Positions 28,859-37,740 of a stretch of DNA of 64,000 bases are shown one piece after another. Every line of letters starts with the position of its first letter. Position 1 is the stretch's first letter. The notes beneath the pieces were generated by a model. That model made no database searches. It saw only the letters and a list, made by a program, of their open reading frames with translations, and was not told the origin of the DNA. Location of the stretch: assembly GCF_000012945.1 (NCBI RefSeq), contig NC_007511.1, forward strand, positions 3,224,001 through 3,288,000, in the 5' to 3' direction. A program made the position numbers and the translations under genes. This stretch comes from Burkholderia lata (lineage in GTDB: Bacteria; Pseudomonadota; Gammaproteobacteria; Burkholderiales; Burkholderiaceae).

Positions 28859-29344
28859 TTAGCGGGCCAGCGCCGCGCGCTGGTAGATCACCACGCCATA
28901 CCCGACATTGACGAACAACGGGGCCGGTGCGCCTTCACCCTGAGCGGCATCGACAACGATCCGCTCCTTCGGCCGAAACGTAATGCGCCAGATCTGTGTT
29001 TCCAAGGGCACGGCCAGTTCTTTCAGCCCCATGCGATATTTCTGCCGCGGTGCTAGCGTCAATTGCCCGGGCAGCACCAGCATGGTCGGTTGCGCGACTT
29101 CGCCGACCGGTACCAGATGCTCCGGCGATTCGCCCGGATTGGTCAGCAGGTGCTGCTCGACATTCAGATAAAGCGGCGTATCGCCCACATTCTCGACATA
29201 CAACTCACGCACCGCTGCTTGCCCCGGCTCCAGCGACAGCTCCACGCGCGACAGCTTCAGCACGCCGGCAGCCGAGCTGCACGTGCAGGCCACCGCTGCC
29301 AGCAACCCGAGCGCGACACGCGCGGTGCGCATCATCAGGGGCAC
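28859..29344 (-). CDS. half-length fimbrial chaperone (single Ig domain)
   Basis: A 161-residue protein with a signal peptide (MMRTARVALGLLAAVACTC) and one PapD-like N-terminal domain: LSLEPGQAAVRELYVENVGD, then LPGQLTLAPRQKYRMGLKEL, ending FVNVGYGVVIYQRAALAR. It stops exactly where the full chaperone upstream continues into its second domain. The following 135 bp do not encode a chaperone C-domain in any frame. The likely start is ATG 29335, which overlaps the preceding stop (TGATG); ATG 29344 adds three residues. It may be a stable mini-chaperone or a decaying duplicate. The coupling and clean frame favour a used gene. Confidence 0.72.
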   Translation of the reverse strand: MPLMMRTARVALGLLAAVACTCSSAAGVLKLSRVELSLEPGQAAVRELYVENVGDTPLYLNVEQHLLTNPGESPEHLVPVGEVAQPTMLVLPGQLTLAPRQKYRMGLKELAVPLETQIWRITFRPKERIVVDAAQGEGAPAPLFVNVGYGVVIYQRAALAR

Positions 29345-30021
29345 TCCAGCGTTTGCGGCTTGTCGTCGACACTCAGCGTCATTCGCTTCGTCGCAAAGTG
29401 CTGGGGGGTACCCGGAAAGACGGCGATCGTTTGTGCCTGCGACGCCTTGTCAACCTTCACATCGGTAAAGACCTTGCGCACGTTGCCCGTGCTCTCGAGC
29501 GTCAGCCCGCCGCTCTCGCAACGATGCGCCCAGCCACCGCGCTGCTTGCCCGGCGGCGGCATGTGCCTGACCAGCACGCCGTAGCCGACCGCCACCGACA
29601 TCGGCGCGCTGATCTTGTCCTGCGGCTCGTCGTCCACCTTGAGCGACCTGACCGGCACGATATAGAGCCGATACAACTCCTCGTTTGCCGGTTCCACGAG
29701 AGACTTGAGCGTGATCGAGCGCGTCTGGTTCGGCCCGAGCGTGAGCTTGTCGGGGCTGGCCAGCATGCCGGGATGCTGCAGTTCGCCCAGATCCTGCTTC
29801 TCTTCAGGCGTCTTGCCCGGATTCATCACTTTCTGCACCGAGATCGACAGGTAGAGCGGTGCATCGCCCATGTTCTTCACGGTGACGTTCTGGTCGTGGT
29901 TGCTGAATACTCTGGTCGAGGCGGGCATGACCATCAGCTCGCCTTCGGCCTGCGCCGGTTGAGCGACGGCAAACAGCAGACCGCATACGATCGGAAACAC
30001 GGTTCGCAAGTTCAAATTCAT
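29335..30021 (-). CDS. fimbrial periplasmic chaperone, CblB-like (first copy)
   Basis: A 228-residue two-domain chaperone of class 5 fimbriae that holds pilins in the periplasm before passing them to the usher. The signal peptide cleaves near AQPAQAEG. The N-domain has MPASTRVFSNHDQNVTVKNM and LTLGPNQTRSITLKSL. The C-domain has RCESGGLTLESTGNVRKVF and FPGTPQHFATKRM. AGGGA lies 8 nt before the ATG. It follows the usher gene by about 34 bp and is coupled to the half-chaperone. Confidence 0.88.
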   Translation of the reverse strand: MNLNLRTVFPIVCGLLFAVAQPAQAEGELMVMPASTRVFSNHDQNVTVKNMGDAPLYLSISVQKVMNPGKTPEEKQDLGELQHPGMLASPDKLTLGPNQTRSITLKSLVEPANEELYRLYIVPVRSLKVDDEPQDKISAPMSVAVGYGVLVRHMPPPGKQRGGWAHRCESGGLTLESTGNVRKVFTDVKVDKASQAQTIAVFPGTPQHFATKRMTLSVDDKPQTLECP

Positions 30022-30054
30022 GTCGTCAATCCCTGTAAATGGTTGAGTGGGCCG

Positions 30055-32310
30055 TCATTGGCAACGGAAGTCATTTCCGTCGGCATCCTTCAGGCTGCAC
30101 GTGTACTGATGTCCGTTGTTGTCGAGCGTGATCTGCGACAGCATCGTCTTGCTGACGATCGAGAACAGACCGTTCGGGTGCACCGTGTCGCCGGTTTCGA
30201 CCACCTTGCCGCTCACCGGCTTGCCGCTCGCATCTTTCAGGAAGCCGCTGTACACCATGTTGATGTCGACCTTCGCCGTTGCCGCGTAGACCTGGCCCGG
30301 GTGCGCCCGGACGATGTTCGCCGGCACTTCGACGTTCATGTCGACCTTTTCGCTGGTGCTCATCACGCGAGCGAACGACACGTCACGATAGGCATTGAGC
30401 GGTACTGCATAGGTGCTGTTGCCGGCTACCGGGCTGCCTTCGACGTTGAAGCCGTACTTCACGCCCGGGATGTTCGGCGTCTTCAACAGCATCGCGCTGC
30501 CGCCCGAGCTGTAGCGACCGAACGCCACGCCCTGGCGGCTGGCCGCAACCATGCCGCGGTAGTTGAAATCGACGTTGCTGCCCGCGCTGCTCGTACCCAG
30601 GTTCAGCGACGCGTCGCCACGCGTGCCGGAACGCGTGCCAAACACGTTCACACCGTAGTTGGTGCCGATCCGGTTCGCCGCGAGGCCAACGCTGGTCGTA
30701 CCGAACCCGTCCTGGAAATCCTTGCGGACGTCACCACTGAGCTGCGTCTGCCCACCGGAATGCGCGGCGCTGAAGCTTGCCTGCACCTTTTCCAGCATCA
30801 TGGTCATGTTGAAATACACGCCATAACCGCCGCTGCCCTGGTACCCGCCCTTCTGAACGCCCAGCGCGAACGTGCCCCACAGGCCGTTCGGCCGATAGTT
30901 CCAGCGCGCTTCGGCCTGCTGCGACTCGCTGTACCGCGAGCGCTGGTAGTTGTAGCCGAACGTCACGCCGCGAATGTTGCGGCTGTAGCTCAAGGCGGTG
31001 CTCGGCTGACCGTAGTAGAAGCGCGACACCTCCGTGTTCTGGTAACGGCTGACCGTCAGGCTGCCGAGCGCCTCGCTCGCCATCGAGATGTTCGCGTAGC
31101 CACCGGCGCTGCGTTCACCGCTCAACAGGCCCAGCGTGGGCGTGATGTCGACGCCGCCGAGCTGCATCGGGCGCGTGACGTTGACTTCCGCCGCCCAGCG
31201 CCCGCCCTTGCCCGCGAGCATCGACGCATTGAGATAGAACTGCTTGAAGTTCCGGCTCATCGCGGCTTCGAGCAAATAGCCGCCGGTGCCCATCTCCTTG
31301 CCGGCCGTCACGTGCCATGCATTGCCGCCGTTCGCGCCGAAGTTGAGGTTGTTGACCTCCCGGGTTTCCCGGTTGACGACGTTACCGTTGCGGTCGACCA
31401 GGCGGACTTCGACCGAGTAGTAACCGCCCGGCAGATCGGCAAAGCTGATTTCGTTACGGCCGATTGCCGCGGGCCGCTTGAGGATCAGGCGGCCATTGCG
31501 GTAGAACTCGTAGTTGCCGTCCGCCGATGCATAGAGCACCAGCGAACCTGCGTTGCTCTCGACCCGCAGGTGGGTCTGGCTGCCGACCGTCACGAACTGG
31601 TCGAAGCTCGGCGACAACAGCGTGCTGACGGCTCCGGCCGCGTAATCGATGTTGTTCTGCTTGCCTGCCCGCACATAAGTGCTGGAGAAATTCTTCTGCA
31701 GGTAATACGACGACAGCCCCTTCTGGCTGCTGCTGGAATTGTTCGATTCGGTACGGTTCGCGTACCAGCTCATATAGCCGAAGCTCTGGAACGGGAGCCC
31801 GACATAGGTGTTGCCGTTGACGTTGACCGCACGGTAGCCGTCCGACGACGCCCGCAAGTCGATCGACTGGTTGTTGACGAGGCCGAAACCCGTTTCAGGT
31901 GCGATGTAGTCCGCGCTCGAATTGCGGATCGAGATCGAGCGCTTCAGCTTGTCGACGGTAACGTAGTACCCCGCGATGACAACGTCGCAACCCTTGCTGC
32001 AACGCTTGTAATCGAGCTGGGAGATGACGTTCCGGATGGTGTCGACGTCGTCCGGCGAAATGCCGTTGGCCGCATACTTCGCCGCATCGAACTGCAGCGA
32101 CGTGTCCTTCTGCGAATAACTGATGAACCCCGGCAGCGTGCGCCCGTTGAAGGTCGCAACATAATTCGCGCTATCGTCCAGTTCGGCCGCACTGAACCCT
32201 TCGGGTACGCCGTACGTAACCTTTAGCTCTGCAAATGAGTGCGACGAAACAAAAAGAAACGCACCCAGCCACAGCTTGTTGAATCGAAAGGGAGCTTGAT
32301 AGGCGAACAC
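30055..32310 (-). CDS. class 5 fimbrial outer-membrane usher, CblC/CooC/TcfC family
   Basis: A 751-residue usher that assembles and secretes the fimbria through the outer membrane. The GTG start gives MFAYQAPFRFNKLWLGAFLF and a signal peptide ending near HSFA. An N-terminal domain (KVTYGVPEGFSAAELDD) precedes a long beta-barrel rich in aromatic-ended strands. An internal plug-like segment has PGGYYSVEVRLVDRNGNVVN. The C-terminal carboxypeptidase-like and E-set part has GKPVSGKVVETGDTVHPNG and ends in paired Cys residues (QYTCSLKDADGNDFRCQ). No in-frame ATG is available upstream. A perfect hairpin lies between it and the major pilin gene. Confidence 0.88.
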   Translation of the reverse strand: MFAYQAPFRFNKLWLGAFLFVSSHSFAELKVTYGVPEGFSAAELDDSANYVATFNGRTLPGFISYSQKDTSLQFDAAKYAANGISPDDVDTIRNVISQLDYKRCSKGCDVVIAGYYVTVDKLKRSISIRNSSADYIAPETGFGLVNNQSIDLRASSDGYRAVNVNGNTYVGLPFQSFGYMSWYANRTESNNSSSSQKGLSSYYLQKNFSSTYVRAGKQNNIDYAAGAVSTLLSPSFDQFVTVGSQTHLRVESNAGSLVLYASADGNYEFYRNGRLILKRPAAIGRNEISFADLPGGYYSVEVRLVDRNGNVVNRETREVNNLNFGANGGNAWHVTAGKEMGTGGYLLEAAMSRNFKQFYLNASMLAGKGGRWAAEVNVTRPMQLGGVDITPTLGLLSGERSAGGYANISMASEALGSLTVSRYQNTEVSRFYYGQPSTALSYSRNIRGVTFGYNYQRSRYSESQQAEARWNYRPNGLWGTFALGVQKGGYQGSGGYGVYFNMTMMLEKVQASFSAAHSGGQTQLSGDVRKDFQDGFGTTSVGLAANRIGTNYGVNVFGTRSGTRGDASLNLGTSSAGSNVDFNYRGMVAASRQGVAFGRYSSGGSAMLLKTPNIPGVKYGFNVEGSPVAGNSTYAVPLNAYRDVSFARVMSTSEKVDMNVEVPANIVRAHPGQVYAATAKVDINMVYSGFLKDASGKPVSGKVVETGDTVHPNGLFSIVSKTMLSQITLDNNGHQYTCSLKDADGNDFRCQ

Positions 32311-32378
32311 GCTGTTTTCTTCTAAGGAGGAATGAGATGAACGGCCACGAGAGTTCGGCAGGATTTACATCGGAGGAA

Positions 32379-32401
32379 GAGCCCCGATCAGATCGGGGCT
32401 C
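32379..32401 (-). terminator. intercistronic hairpin between major pilin and usher
   Basis: A perfect 10-bp stem GAGCCCCGAT/ATCGGGGCTC with a 3-nt loop, 12 bp after the pilin stop. On the minus strand it is followed only by TTCC, so read-through is expected. Such hairpins stabilise pilin mRNA and lower usher expression in other fimbrial operons; that role here is inferred. Confidence 0.7.
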
Positions 32402-32413
32402 GGTACAGAATAG

Positions 32414-32977
32414 TTACTTCGTCGTCTCCGTTTCGCCGCCGCCCGATGCCGGGACCGGCTCGAACACCATCACGAGATCGCCGCTGTAGCTGCCGTTCGT
32501 GCTGATGCCGCCCTCCGCCGCTTGCGGCGCCGTGGCGCTGATCTTCAGGTTGTGCACTTCGTCGAAGTTGCCGGGAACCCCGCTCACTTGCGTGATCTTC
32601 TGGCCGTCGCCGAATTTGACTTCCTTGTCACCCGCGCCGCTCGACAGCGCCACCTTCACCTCCTTCATTTCGTACGTGCCGTTCGTCAGCTTCAGCGGCT
32701 GCGCGAGCGAGACGTTGACGTCGGCGTTCGACGACCAGATGCGAACCGGCAGCGACTTCTCGAATTGCTTTTGCGTATAGTCGGTGGCTTGCAGTTCTTC
32801 CGTGCCGTACCAGGTCGAGCCGTCCGGCTTCGACACGAACAGAGCGTCGTTGATCTGCGCGGTCAGCGTGATCTTTTTCGACACCGTGTTCGACGTCGTT
32901 TCGGCTTGTGCCGTGTGTGCCATGCCGAACAGTGCCGTGGTGACGCCCATTGCCAGAACGAGTTTGCTGAGTTTCAT
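32414..32977 (-). CDS. major fimbrial subunit, CS1/cable-pilus (CblA) type
   Basis: A 187-residue pilin. The signal peptide ends MAHTAQAET. The mature N-terminus (SNTVSKKITLTAQINDALFV) has the alternating pattern of donor strands in class 5 pilins. The C-terminus ends SYSGDLVMVFEPVP plus a short acidic tail. It has no Cys, like CblA and CooA and unlike class 1 pilins. It is the first gene of the operon, 480 bp after the CblS-like kinase, and a hairpin separates it from the usher, fitting high expression. Two GTAC-type boxes lie 160-245 bp upstream of the start. Confidence 0.85.
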   Translation of the reverse strand: MKLSKLVLAMGVTTALFGMAHTAQAETTSNTVSKKITLTAQINDALFVSKPDGSTWYGTEELQATDYTQKQFEKSLPVRIWSSNADVNVSLAQPLKLTNGTYEMKEVKVALSSGAGDKEVKFGDGQKITQVSGVPGNFDEVHNLKISATAPQAAEGGISTNGSYSGDLVMVFEPVPASGGGETETTK

Positions 32978-33137
32978 CGATGGATCTCTATTGAAAAAAT
33001 TGATTTACGGAGATCGAATACCGATTAATTAATCAATCAGTATTCAAACGCGTGGAAGATCAATTCCACTGACGCTATTTTCGATGAGCAGCAGCAAGCG
33101 AGCGATAGGACAACTTTTCGCCGTCGCGTCAAAACCG

Positions 33138-33153
33138 CTAGTACAAGTACGAA
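33138..33153 (-). promoter_or_regulatory. GTAC-type box 1 upstream of the fimbrial operon
   Basis: CTAGTACAAGTACGAA on the plus strand, GTAC half-sites two bases apart. It is the best match to the shared element seen at five places in this window and is about 165 bp upstream of the pilin ATG. Confidence 0.5.
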
Positions 33154-33207
33154 ATTAGAAGATTGGCCGTTTTAAATCGTTGATTGTCAGATCGTTTTAA
33201 CTTTCCG

Positions 33208-33223
33208 TCCGTACAGGTACGGC
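33208..33223 (-). promoter_or_regulatory. GTAC-type box 2 upstream of the fimbrial operon
   Basis: TCCGTACAGGTACGGC on the plus strand; the inner 14 bp CCGTAC-AG-GTACGG is an inverted repeat with a 2-nt centre. It lies 70 bp (about seven helical turns) from box 1, so both could be bound on the same face. Confidence 0.45.
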
Positions 33224-33459
33224 TGCGGCAGGCAGCAGGACGCATCGCCGGGGCCGGCCCGGCCGTTGGGTGCTCGGTCTCGGTCGTGCGCTGCGGGGGC
33301 GCGCGACTGCCCCCCACTCGCGGGCGATGTTTTAATTTTCTTTAATGAAACGGCCGCTGCCCGATTTCGCTTCAGACAATATCAATTCGAGATAGAGCCT
33401 GCTTCATGACGCCATGCCCGGCAAGAAATGCGACTCGCCTTGGCGATTGTCGCGCATCC

Positions 33460-36400
33460 TCAACGGTCGATCCGCTCCAGCGCATGCTCCATCTCCTGCC
33501 GGAACGCCGCCCAGTGCAATTCGAATGCCGCCGCGCCGCCCGTGTTCACGGCCGCTTCCATCTGCGCACATGCGTCGCGCGCGGCCCTGTCGCCGGCGAG
33601 CGCGAAGCCGCCACGCATCGAATGGAGTTCCACCCGGAGCACCTCTCCGTCATCACCGGACAACGCCGCTTCGATCGCAGCCAGCGAACGCAGCGTGGCC
33701 TCGCGTAAAGTCCGTCGCATTTCGCCGGTCATCACCGGCGCGACCTCGCGTACGCCGGAATCCACCGCGCCGGCCACCGCGCCATCGCGACTGCCATGCC
33801 GTCGCAGCGCCGCATCGAGACTGTCGATGGACAACGGTTTGAGCACCACCTCGGCCACGCCGACTTGCCGGCAGCGGCCACGATCTTCGTCGGTCGCGTG
33901 CGCGGTCATCGCGATCACCGGCACGTTCGCCCCTTGTTCGCGCAGGAAATTCGCCAGCGCGAAGCCGTCGAGCTGCGGCATGCTCAGATCGGTCAGCACG
34001 ATGTCGAACGGGTGCGCGAAGTATGCGCGCATCGCTTCCATGCCGTTCTCGACGATCGTCGCATCGTGGCCGAGCGCATCGAGCTGATCGCGCAGCAGCG
34101 CACGGCTGGCCGGGTGATCCTCGGCCACGAGCACCCGCAGTGGCGGTACGTCGTCACGGCGGGGAGACGTTGATGCGACGGATGCCGCATCCGGTTCGGA
34201 CGCCGCATCCAGACAGCCGGCCGGCGCGTCGGTCAACGGCAACGTTGCCACGAACGTCGAGCCCTCACCCAGCCGGCTCTCGACCGTCAGTTCGCCGTCC
34301 ATCAACCGCGCGATGCGGCGGCACAGCGGCAAGCCGAGCCCGGTGCCGCCGAAGCGGCGATAGATCGATGCATCGGCCTGCATGTACACGTCGAACAGCG
34401 TCGGTAACGCCTCCCCGGGAATGCCCACGCCCGTATCGCGCACGGCAATCTCGACGCAACCGGCGCGCGCGTCACCACGCGCCAGCCGTGCGTCGATCGT
34501 GATGCCGCCATGCTCCGTAAACTTGATCGCGTTGCCGACGAGGTTCGACACCAGCTGACGCAACCGCGTCGGATCGCCGACGTATCCGTCGGCCAGTTCC
34601 GCCGCGACATGGCATTCGAGCGAAAGCCCCTTCGCATCGGCAAGCGGCCGGAAGATCGACGCGACGTCCTGCAGCACACGCCGCAGATCGAACGGAATGT
34701 GCTCCAGCGCCATCTGGTTCGATTCCGCCTTCGACAGGTCGAGCACGTCGTTGATGATGTTCAGCAGCGCATCCGACGACGACACGATCGTCTTCAGACG
34801 GCGCTGCTCCGTCGGCGGCAATTCGGCCCGCCCCATCAGCTCCAGGTTGCCGATGATCGCATTGAGCGGCGTGCGGATCTCGTGGCTCATCGTCGCGAGG
34901 AACGTCGATTTCGCCTTGTTGGCGTCGTCCGCAGCCACGCGCGCTTCGCGCAGCTTGTCCTCGGTCAGCTTGCGGGCCGTGACGTCGGTCAGCGTGCAGA
35001 GCAGCACGTCGACGCCCCGGAACTTGGTGCGCACGACGTGCGCCGCGAGATACGTCGTGTCGTGACCGGCGCGCTCGACGGCCAGCTCCTGCTGCATGAC
35101 GAAGCGCCGCTCATCCGCGCCGGCCCGCTGTCGTTCGCGGCAAGCCTGCCAGATGCGCTTGCCGAGCGGCAGCCCCGATACGCCGTCGTCGTACGCGAGC
35201 ACCGCATCGTTGCGCACCATCGTTTCACCATCGGCCGCCGACAGGAGCAACAAGCCGGCCGGCGCCGTGCGGATCAACGTACGGTTGAACGCTTCGCTTT
35301 CGATCAGGCGGATCGCACGCCGGTTCGCGGGACGCAGCGCACGGAGATCGAACGTGACGATCGCGATCCACAACATCGAAATTGCAAACAGTGCGGCGGC
35401 CAGCGTCACGCTCACGCCGACAGCGGTGGCGCTCGCCACGCTGCGCCACGAAAAAGTCGTGATCAGGGTCAGGCCGGATTCAGGCAACCGGTCGCTGATG
35501 ACGAAGCGCGTGCCGACCCGCCGCACGACGACATGCCCGCCGGATGAAGCGCGCGTGCCGTTCATCGCGCGTTCGATCATCGCCGGATCGCGCTGCCGCC
35601 CGAACACGATCCTGCCGCGCGCGTCTACAACCGCCACGTCCTCATCGTCGGACCGCGGCATCATGATGTCGTCGAGATCGGATGTGCCGTTGAAGATGAG
35701 CCAAGCGAACGGGTGACCGGCTGCATCGTCGAGCCTGCGCGCGAAGCGCACGATCGTACGGCCGAGGATCGGGTCGTAACGGCGATCGAGCGTGAACGTG
35801 CCGCCCAGCATGTCCGACTTCTGCTTCGTCTCGCCGGTCGGCCTCAGGCGAGCAATCAGTGCCGGCACGTCAATATCGGGCGGCAGCGATCGTGCACGCG
35901 CGACGTTCCCGGAGCCCACGATACCGAGGAACGCGCCATCGAGCCCGATCAGGTAACCGCCGATCAGATCTGCGCTCGCGGGACTCGGCGGATAGTGCGA
36001 GCTTCGATCGATTTGCGCGAGCGTCGCGCCGAGATACCGTGCATAGGATTCGGCCGGCCGATCCGGCGTTACCTCGGCGATCGCGAGAAACGGCTCCCAG
36101 CCGCCGGCAGCGCGGACCAGCAACCTGCCGTGGTCCGCCGAGAAGGACTGAACGGCATCCTGCGGCGGTTGCACACCCTGGTCCCAGAGTTGCTCCGTGC
36201 GAATGCCGAAAGCGGACAGTGCCCGGTCCGCCGTCTGCAGGTTCGCGTGCAACTCGGCCCCGCGCTGCAGAAACGTCGCCCGCGCCTGACCCAGGCTGTC
36301 CTGCACGTCGAGCCGGATGACCAGCGCCGCGCAGACGACGATGAACGCCGTGACCGCGCTCCCGCCGCCGTACAGCAACATCTGCTGCTGCCGCCGGACG

Positions 36401-36471
36401 CGGCCCGGATCGAATGGCTTGCGGCCTACCGCCGCCGCGTGCGCGAGAAGTCGCTTCAGTTTTGCGGGCAT
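33460..36471 (-). CDS. hybrid sensor histidine kinase with REC and HPt domains, CblS-like
   Basis: A 1003-residue phosphorelay kinase. Two membrane helices (about 32-52 and 347-372) bracket a periplasmic sensor domain. A PAS-like segment (about 390-500) leads to the HisKA domain with His530 in ATMSHEIRTPLNAIIG and an HATPase with RDTGVGIPG and FGGTGLGLPL. A receiver with Asp828 (VLTDLSMPQ) and a C-terminal HPt with His950 (ELHSMRGGFAL) complete the relay. The HPt would pass phosphate to the RcsB-like regulator 135 bp upstream on the same strand. The layout and its place beside cable-type fimbriae match CblS of B. cenocepacia. The signal is unknown. Confidence 0.9.
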   Translation of the reverse strand: MPAKLKRLLAHAAAVGRKPFDPGRVRRQQQMLLYGGGSAVTAFIVVCAALVIRLDVQDSLGQARATFLQRGAELHANLQTADRALSAFGIRTEQLWDQGVQPPQDAVQSFSADHGRLLVRAAGGWEPFLAIAEVTPDRPAESYARYLGATLAQIDRSSHYPPSPASADLIGGYLIGLDGAFLGIVGSGNVARARSLPPDIDVPALIARLRPTGETKQKSDMLGGTFTLDRRYDPILGRTIVRFARRLDDAAGHPFAWLIFNGTSDLDDIMMPRSDDEDVAVVDARGRIVFGRQRDPAMIERAMNGTRASSGGHVVVRRVGTRFVISDRLPESGLTLITTFSWRSVASATAVGVSVTLAAALFAISMLWIAIVTFDLRALRPANRRAIRLIESEAFNRTLIRTAPAGLLLLSAADGETMVRNDAVLAYDDGVSGLPLGKRIWQACRERQRAGADERRFVMQQELAVERAGHDTTYLAAHVVRTKFRGVDVLLCTLTDVTARKLTEDKLREARVAADDANKAKSTFLATMSHEIRTPLNAIIGNLELMGRAELPPTEQRRLKTIVSSSDALLNIINDVLDLSKAESNQMALEHIPFDLRRVLQDVASIFRPLADAKGLSLECHVAAELADGYVGDPTRLRQLVSNLVGNAIKFTEHGGITIDARLARGDARAGCVEIAVRDTGVGIPGEALPTLFDVYMQADASIYRRFGGTGLGLPLCRRIARLMDGELTVESRLGEGSTFVATLPLTDAPAGCLDAASEPDAASVASTSPRRDDVPPLRVLVAEDHPASRALLRDQLDALGHDATIVENGMEAMRAYFAHPFDIVLTDLSMPQLDGFALANFLREQGANVPVIAMTAHATDEDRGRCRQVGVAEVVLKPLSIDSLDAALRRHGSRDGAVAGAVDSGVREVAPVMTGEMRRTLREATLRSLAAIEAALSGDDGEVLRVELHSMRGGFALAGDRAARDACAQMEAAVNTGGAAAFELHWAAFRQEMEHALERIDR

Positions 36472-36606
36472 GGATCGTTATCGGCGGCGGCGGACGAGGA
36501 GATCACGCGCGGGACGCGCACATGCGGCGAGCAGGACGGCTGCCCGGGCCGCCGGCGCGTGGTGAGATCGTCGATGCGGCCGGCATCGCCACGTTCGGCA
36601 TGCCGG

Positions 36607-37281
36607 CTATTCGCTTGCGGCCGGCGCGTCGGGCGCCGCCGCGTCGACCAGGTTGCCGTCGCTCGCATAGCGGATCAGGTCGGCGTCGCGCACGATACCG
36701 AGCTTCTTCATCGCGCTCGTTTTCTGCGAGCTGATCGTCTGCTTGCTGCGGTGGAGCTGCGCGGCAATCTCGCCGACCGTGTAGCCGGCGCCGAACAGCC
36801 GCACCACCTCGATCTCGCGCGTCGTCAGCGGGCGAGCCGTATCGGTCGTGCCCGCCGATTCCAGCAGTTGCTTGATATGCGGCGACAGGTAATTGGCGCC
36901 GACGTACGCGGCGTGCACCGCGCCGACGAGATGGGAAATCGCATCCGACTTGCTCAGGATGCAGCCGACGCCCTGCTTGCGGATCGCATGCAGCACGCTG
37001 GGGTTGTCGATCATCGTGATCGTCACGAGCTTCAGCGCAGGATAGCGGCGCTGCAGGAACGACAGCAGCACGAGCCCGTCGCCGAACTTGCCGCCGGGCA
37101 TCACGTAATCGACCACCAGCACGTCGCTCGGTTTTTCGTCGAGTGCCGCCACGAGATCGGTCGAATTGGACACGGAGCCGACGAGCCGGATCGTGCTGCT
37201 ATCGGCAAGCGCCTGCGACATCCCGATCGCGGATGACGGGTGGTCGTCGGCCACCATCACACGCACAAAGAATTCATCCAT
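36607..37281 (-). CDS. response regulator with LuxR-type HTH, CblR-like (RcsB-related)
   Basis: A 224-residue DNA-binding response regulator. The receiver has the acidic pair ADDH and phospho-acceptor Asp58 in VVDYVMPGGKFGDG. The last part is the signature of RcsB-type regulators. The output domain has LTTREIEVVRLFGAGYTVGE and SKQTISSQKTSAMKKLGI. It sits between the two hybrid kinases in the same orientation. It most likely receives phosphate from the HPt of the CblS-like kinase and controls the fimbrial promoter. The GTAC-type boxes are plausible targets but that is untested. GGGAG precedes the ATG. Confidence 0.9.
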   Translation of the reverse strand: MDEFFVRVMVADDHPSSAIGMSQALADSSTIRLVGSVSNSTDLVAALDEKPSDVLVVDYVMPGGKFGDGLVLLSFLQRRYPALKLVTITMIDNPSVLHAIRKQGVGCILSKSDAISHLVGAVHAAYVGANYLSPHIKQLLESAGTTDTARPLTTREIEVVRLFGAGYTVGEIAAQLHRSKQTISSQKTSAMKKLGIVRDADLIRYASDGNLVDAAAPDAPAASE

Positions 37282-37740
37282 CGTCCCATTTCTCCCCGAG
37301 GCTTTTGATCGCGCATCCGCCGACGGCCGCAGGATGCGGGCAACCGTTCCGGTTCCGTTCCATCCAGCCGACAGGCCGTCGATTCGACCCGTCGCATTCG
37401 ACCCATCGGAGAATGCAAGCGCGACTCGATTTTAAGATAAAACGCGGGTAAGACCGTAAGCATTGGCCGACAGGCTGAGGCAAGCTCCCTGTCGCGTCGC
37501 CCTGCGACATGCCCGGCATGGGTGCGCCGGCCGAACGTGAGCGGGCGTGGCCGATCGGCAGGCCCTTCCGGGCCGGCCCCACGCATGGGCGCGAGACACG
37601 CGCCGACGCATGCTGTGGCTGCCCGGGCCGGAATGCCGCACCGCGCAACGCCACGCCCCACCCGAACCCTCGCCATCGCAATCACTCGCGCAGCAGCTAG
37701 CCTGCCGCGCATCAACTGCTTGCCGGCATCCGGATCGTCG
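37282..37740. other. intergenic region upstream of the CblR-like gene
   Basis: About 460 bp. Open frames here are GC shadows without ribosome-binding sites. The only distinct feature is an AT-rich patch (GATTTTAAGATAAAAC near 37428-37443) about 150 bp upstream of the regulator start, a possible promoter core. No GTAC-type box was found. Confidence 0.45.

Larger units (their letters stand above)
32978..33459. promoter_or_regulatory. fimbrial operon control region
   Basis: 480 bp without a gene, unusually AT-rich for this window (TTAATTAATCAATCAG at 33025-33040, TTTAATTTTCTTTAATG near 33330-33346). It contains two GTAC-type boxes 70 bp apart and a CAGTATTC element near 33038. It separates the CblS-like kinase gene from the pilin gene on the same strand, so read-through from the regulator cannot be excluded. 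Confidence 0.6.

Noticed and set aside
28996..32226. 1076-codon plus-strand frame opposite the usher and chaperones
   Set aside because: Antisense to genes with clear families; no ribosome-binding site or domain.
32317..32339. AAGGAGGAATGAGATG on the plus strand as a gene start
   Set aside because: It opens a frame antisense to the pilin gene; no protein character, and it cannot serve the minus-strand usher.
32978..33459. Quorum-sensing lux-type box in the fimbrial control region
   Set aside because: No element of the CTGT-N10-ACAG type is visible; the dyads present are GTAC-based.
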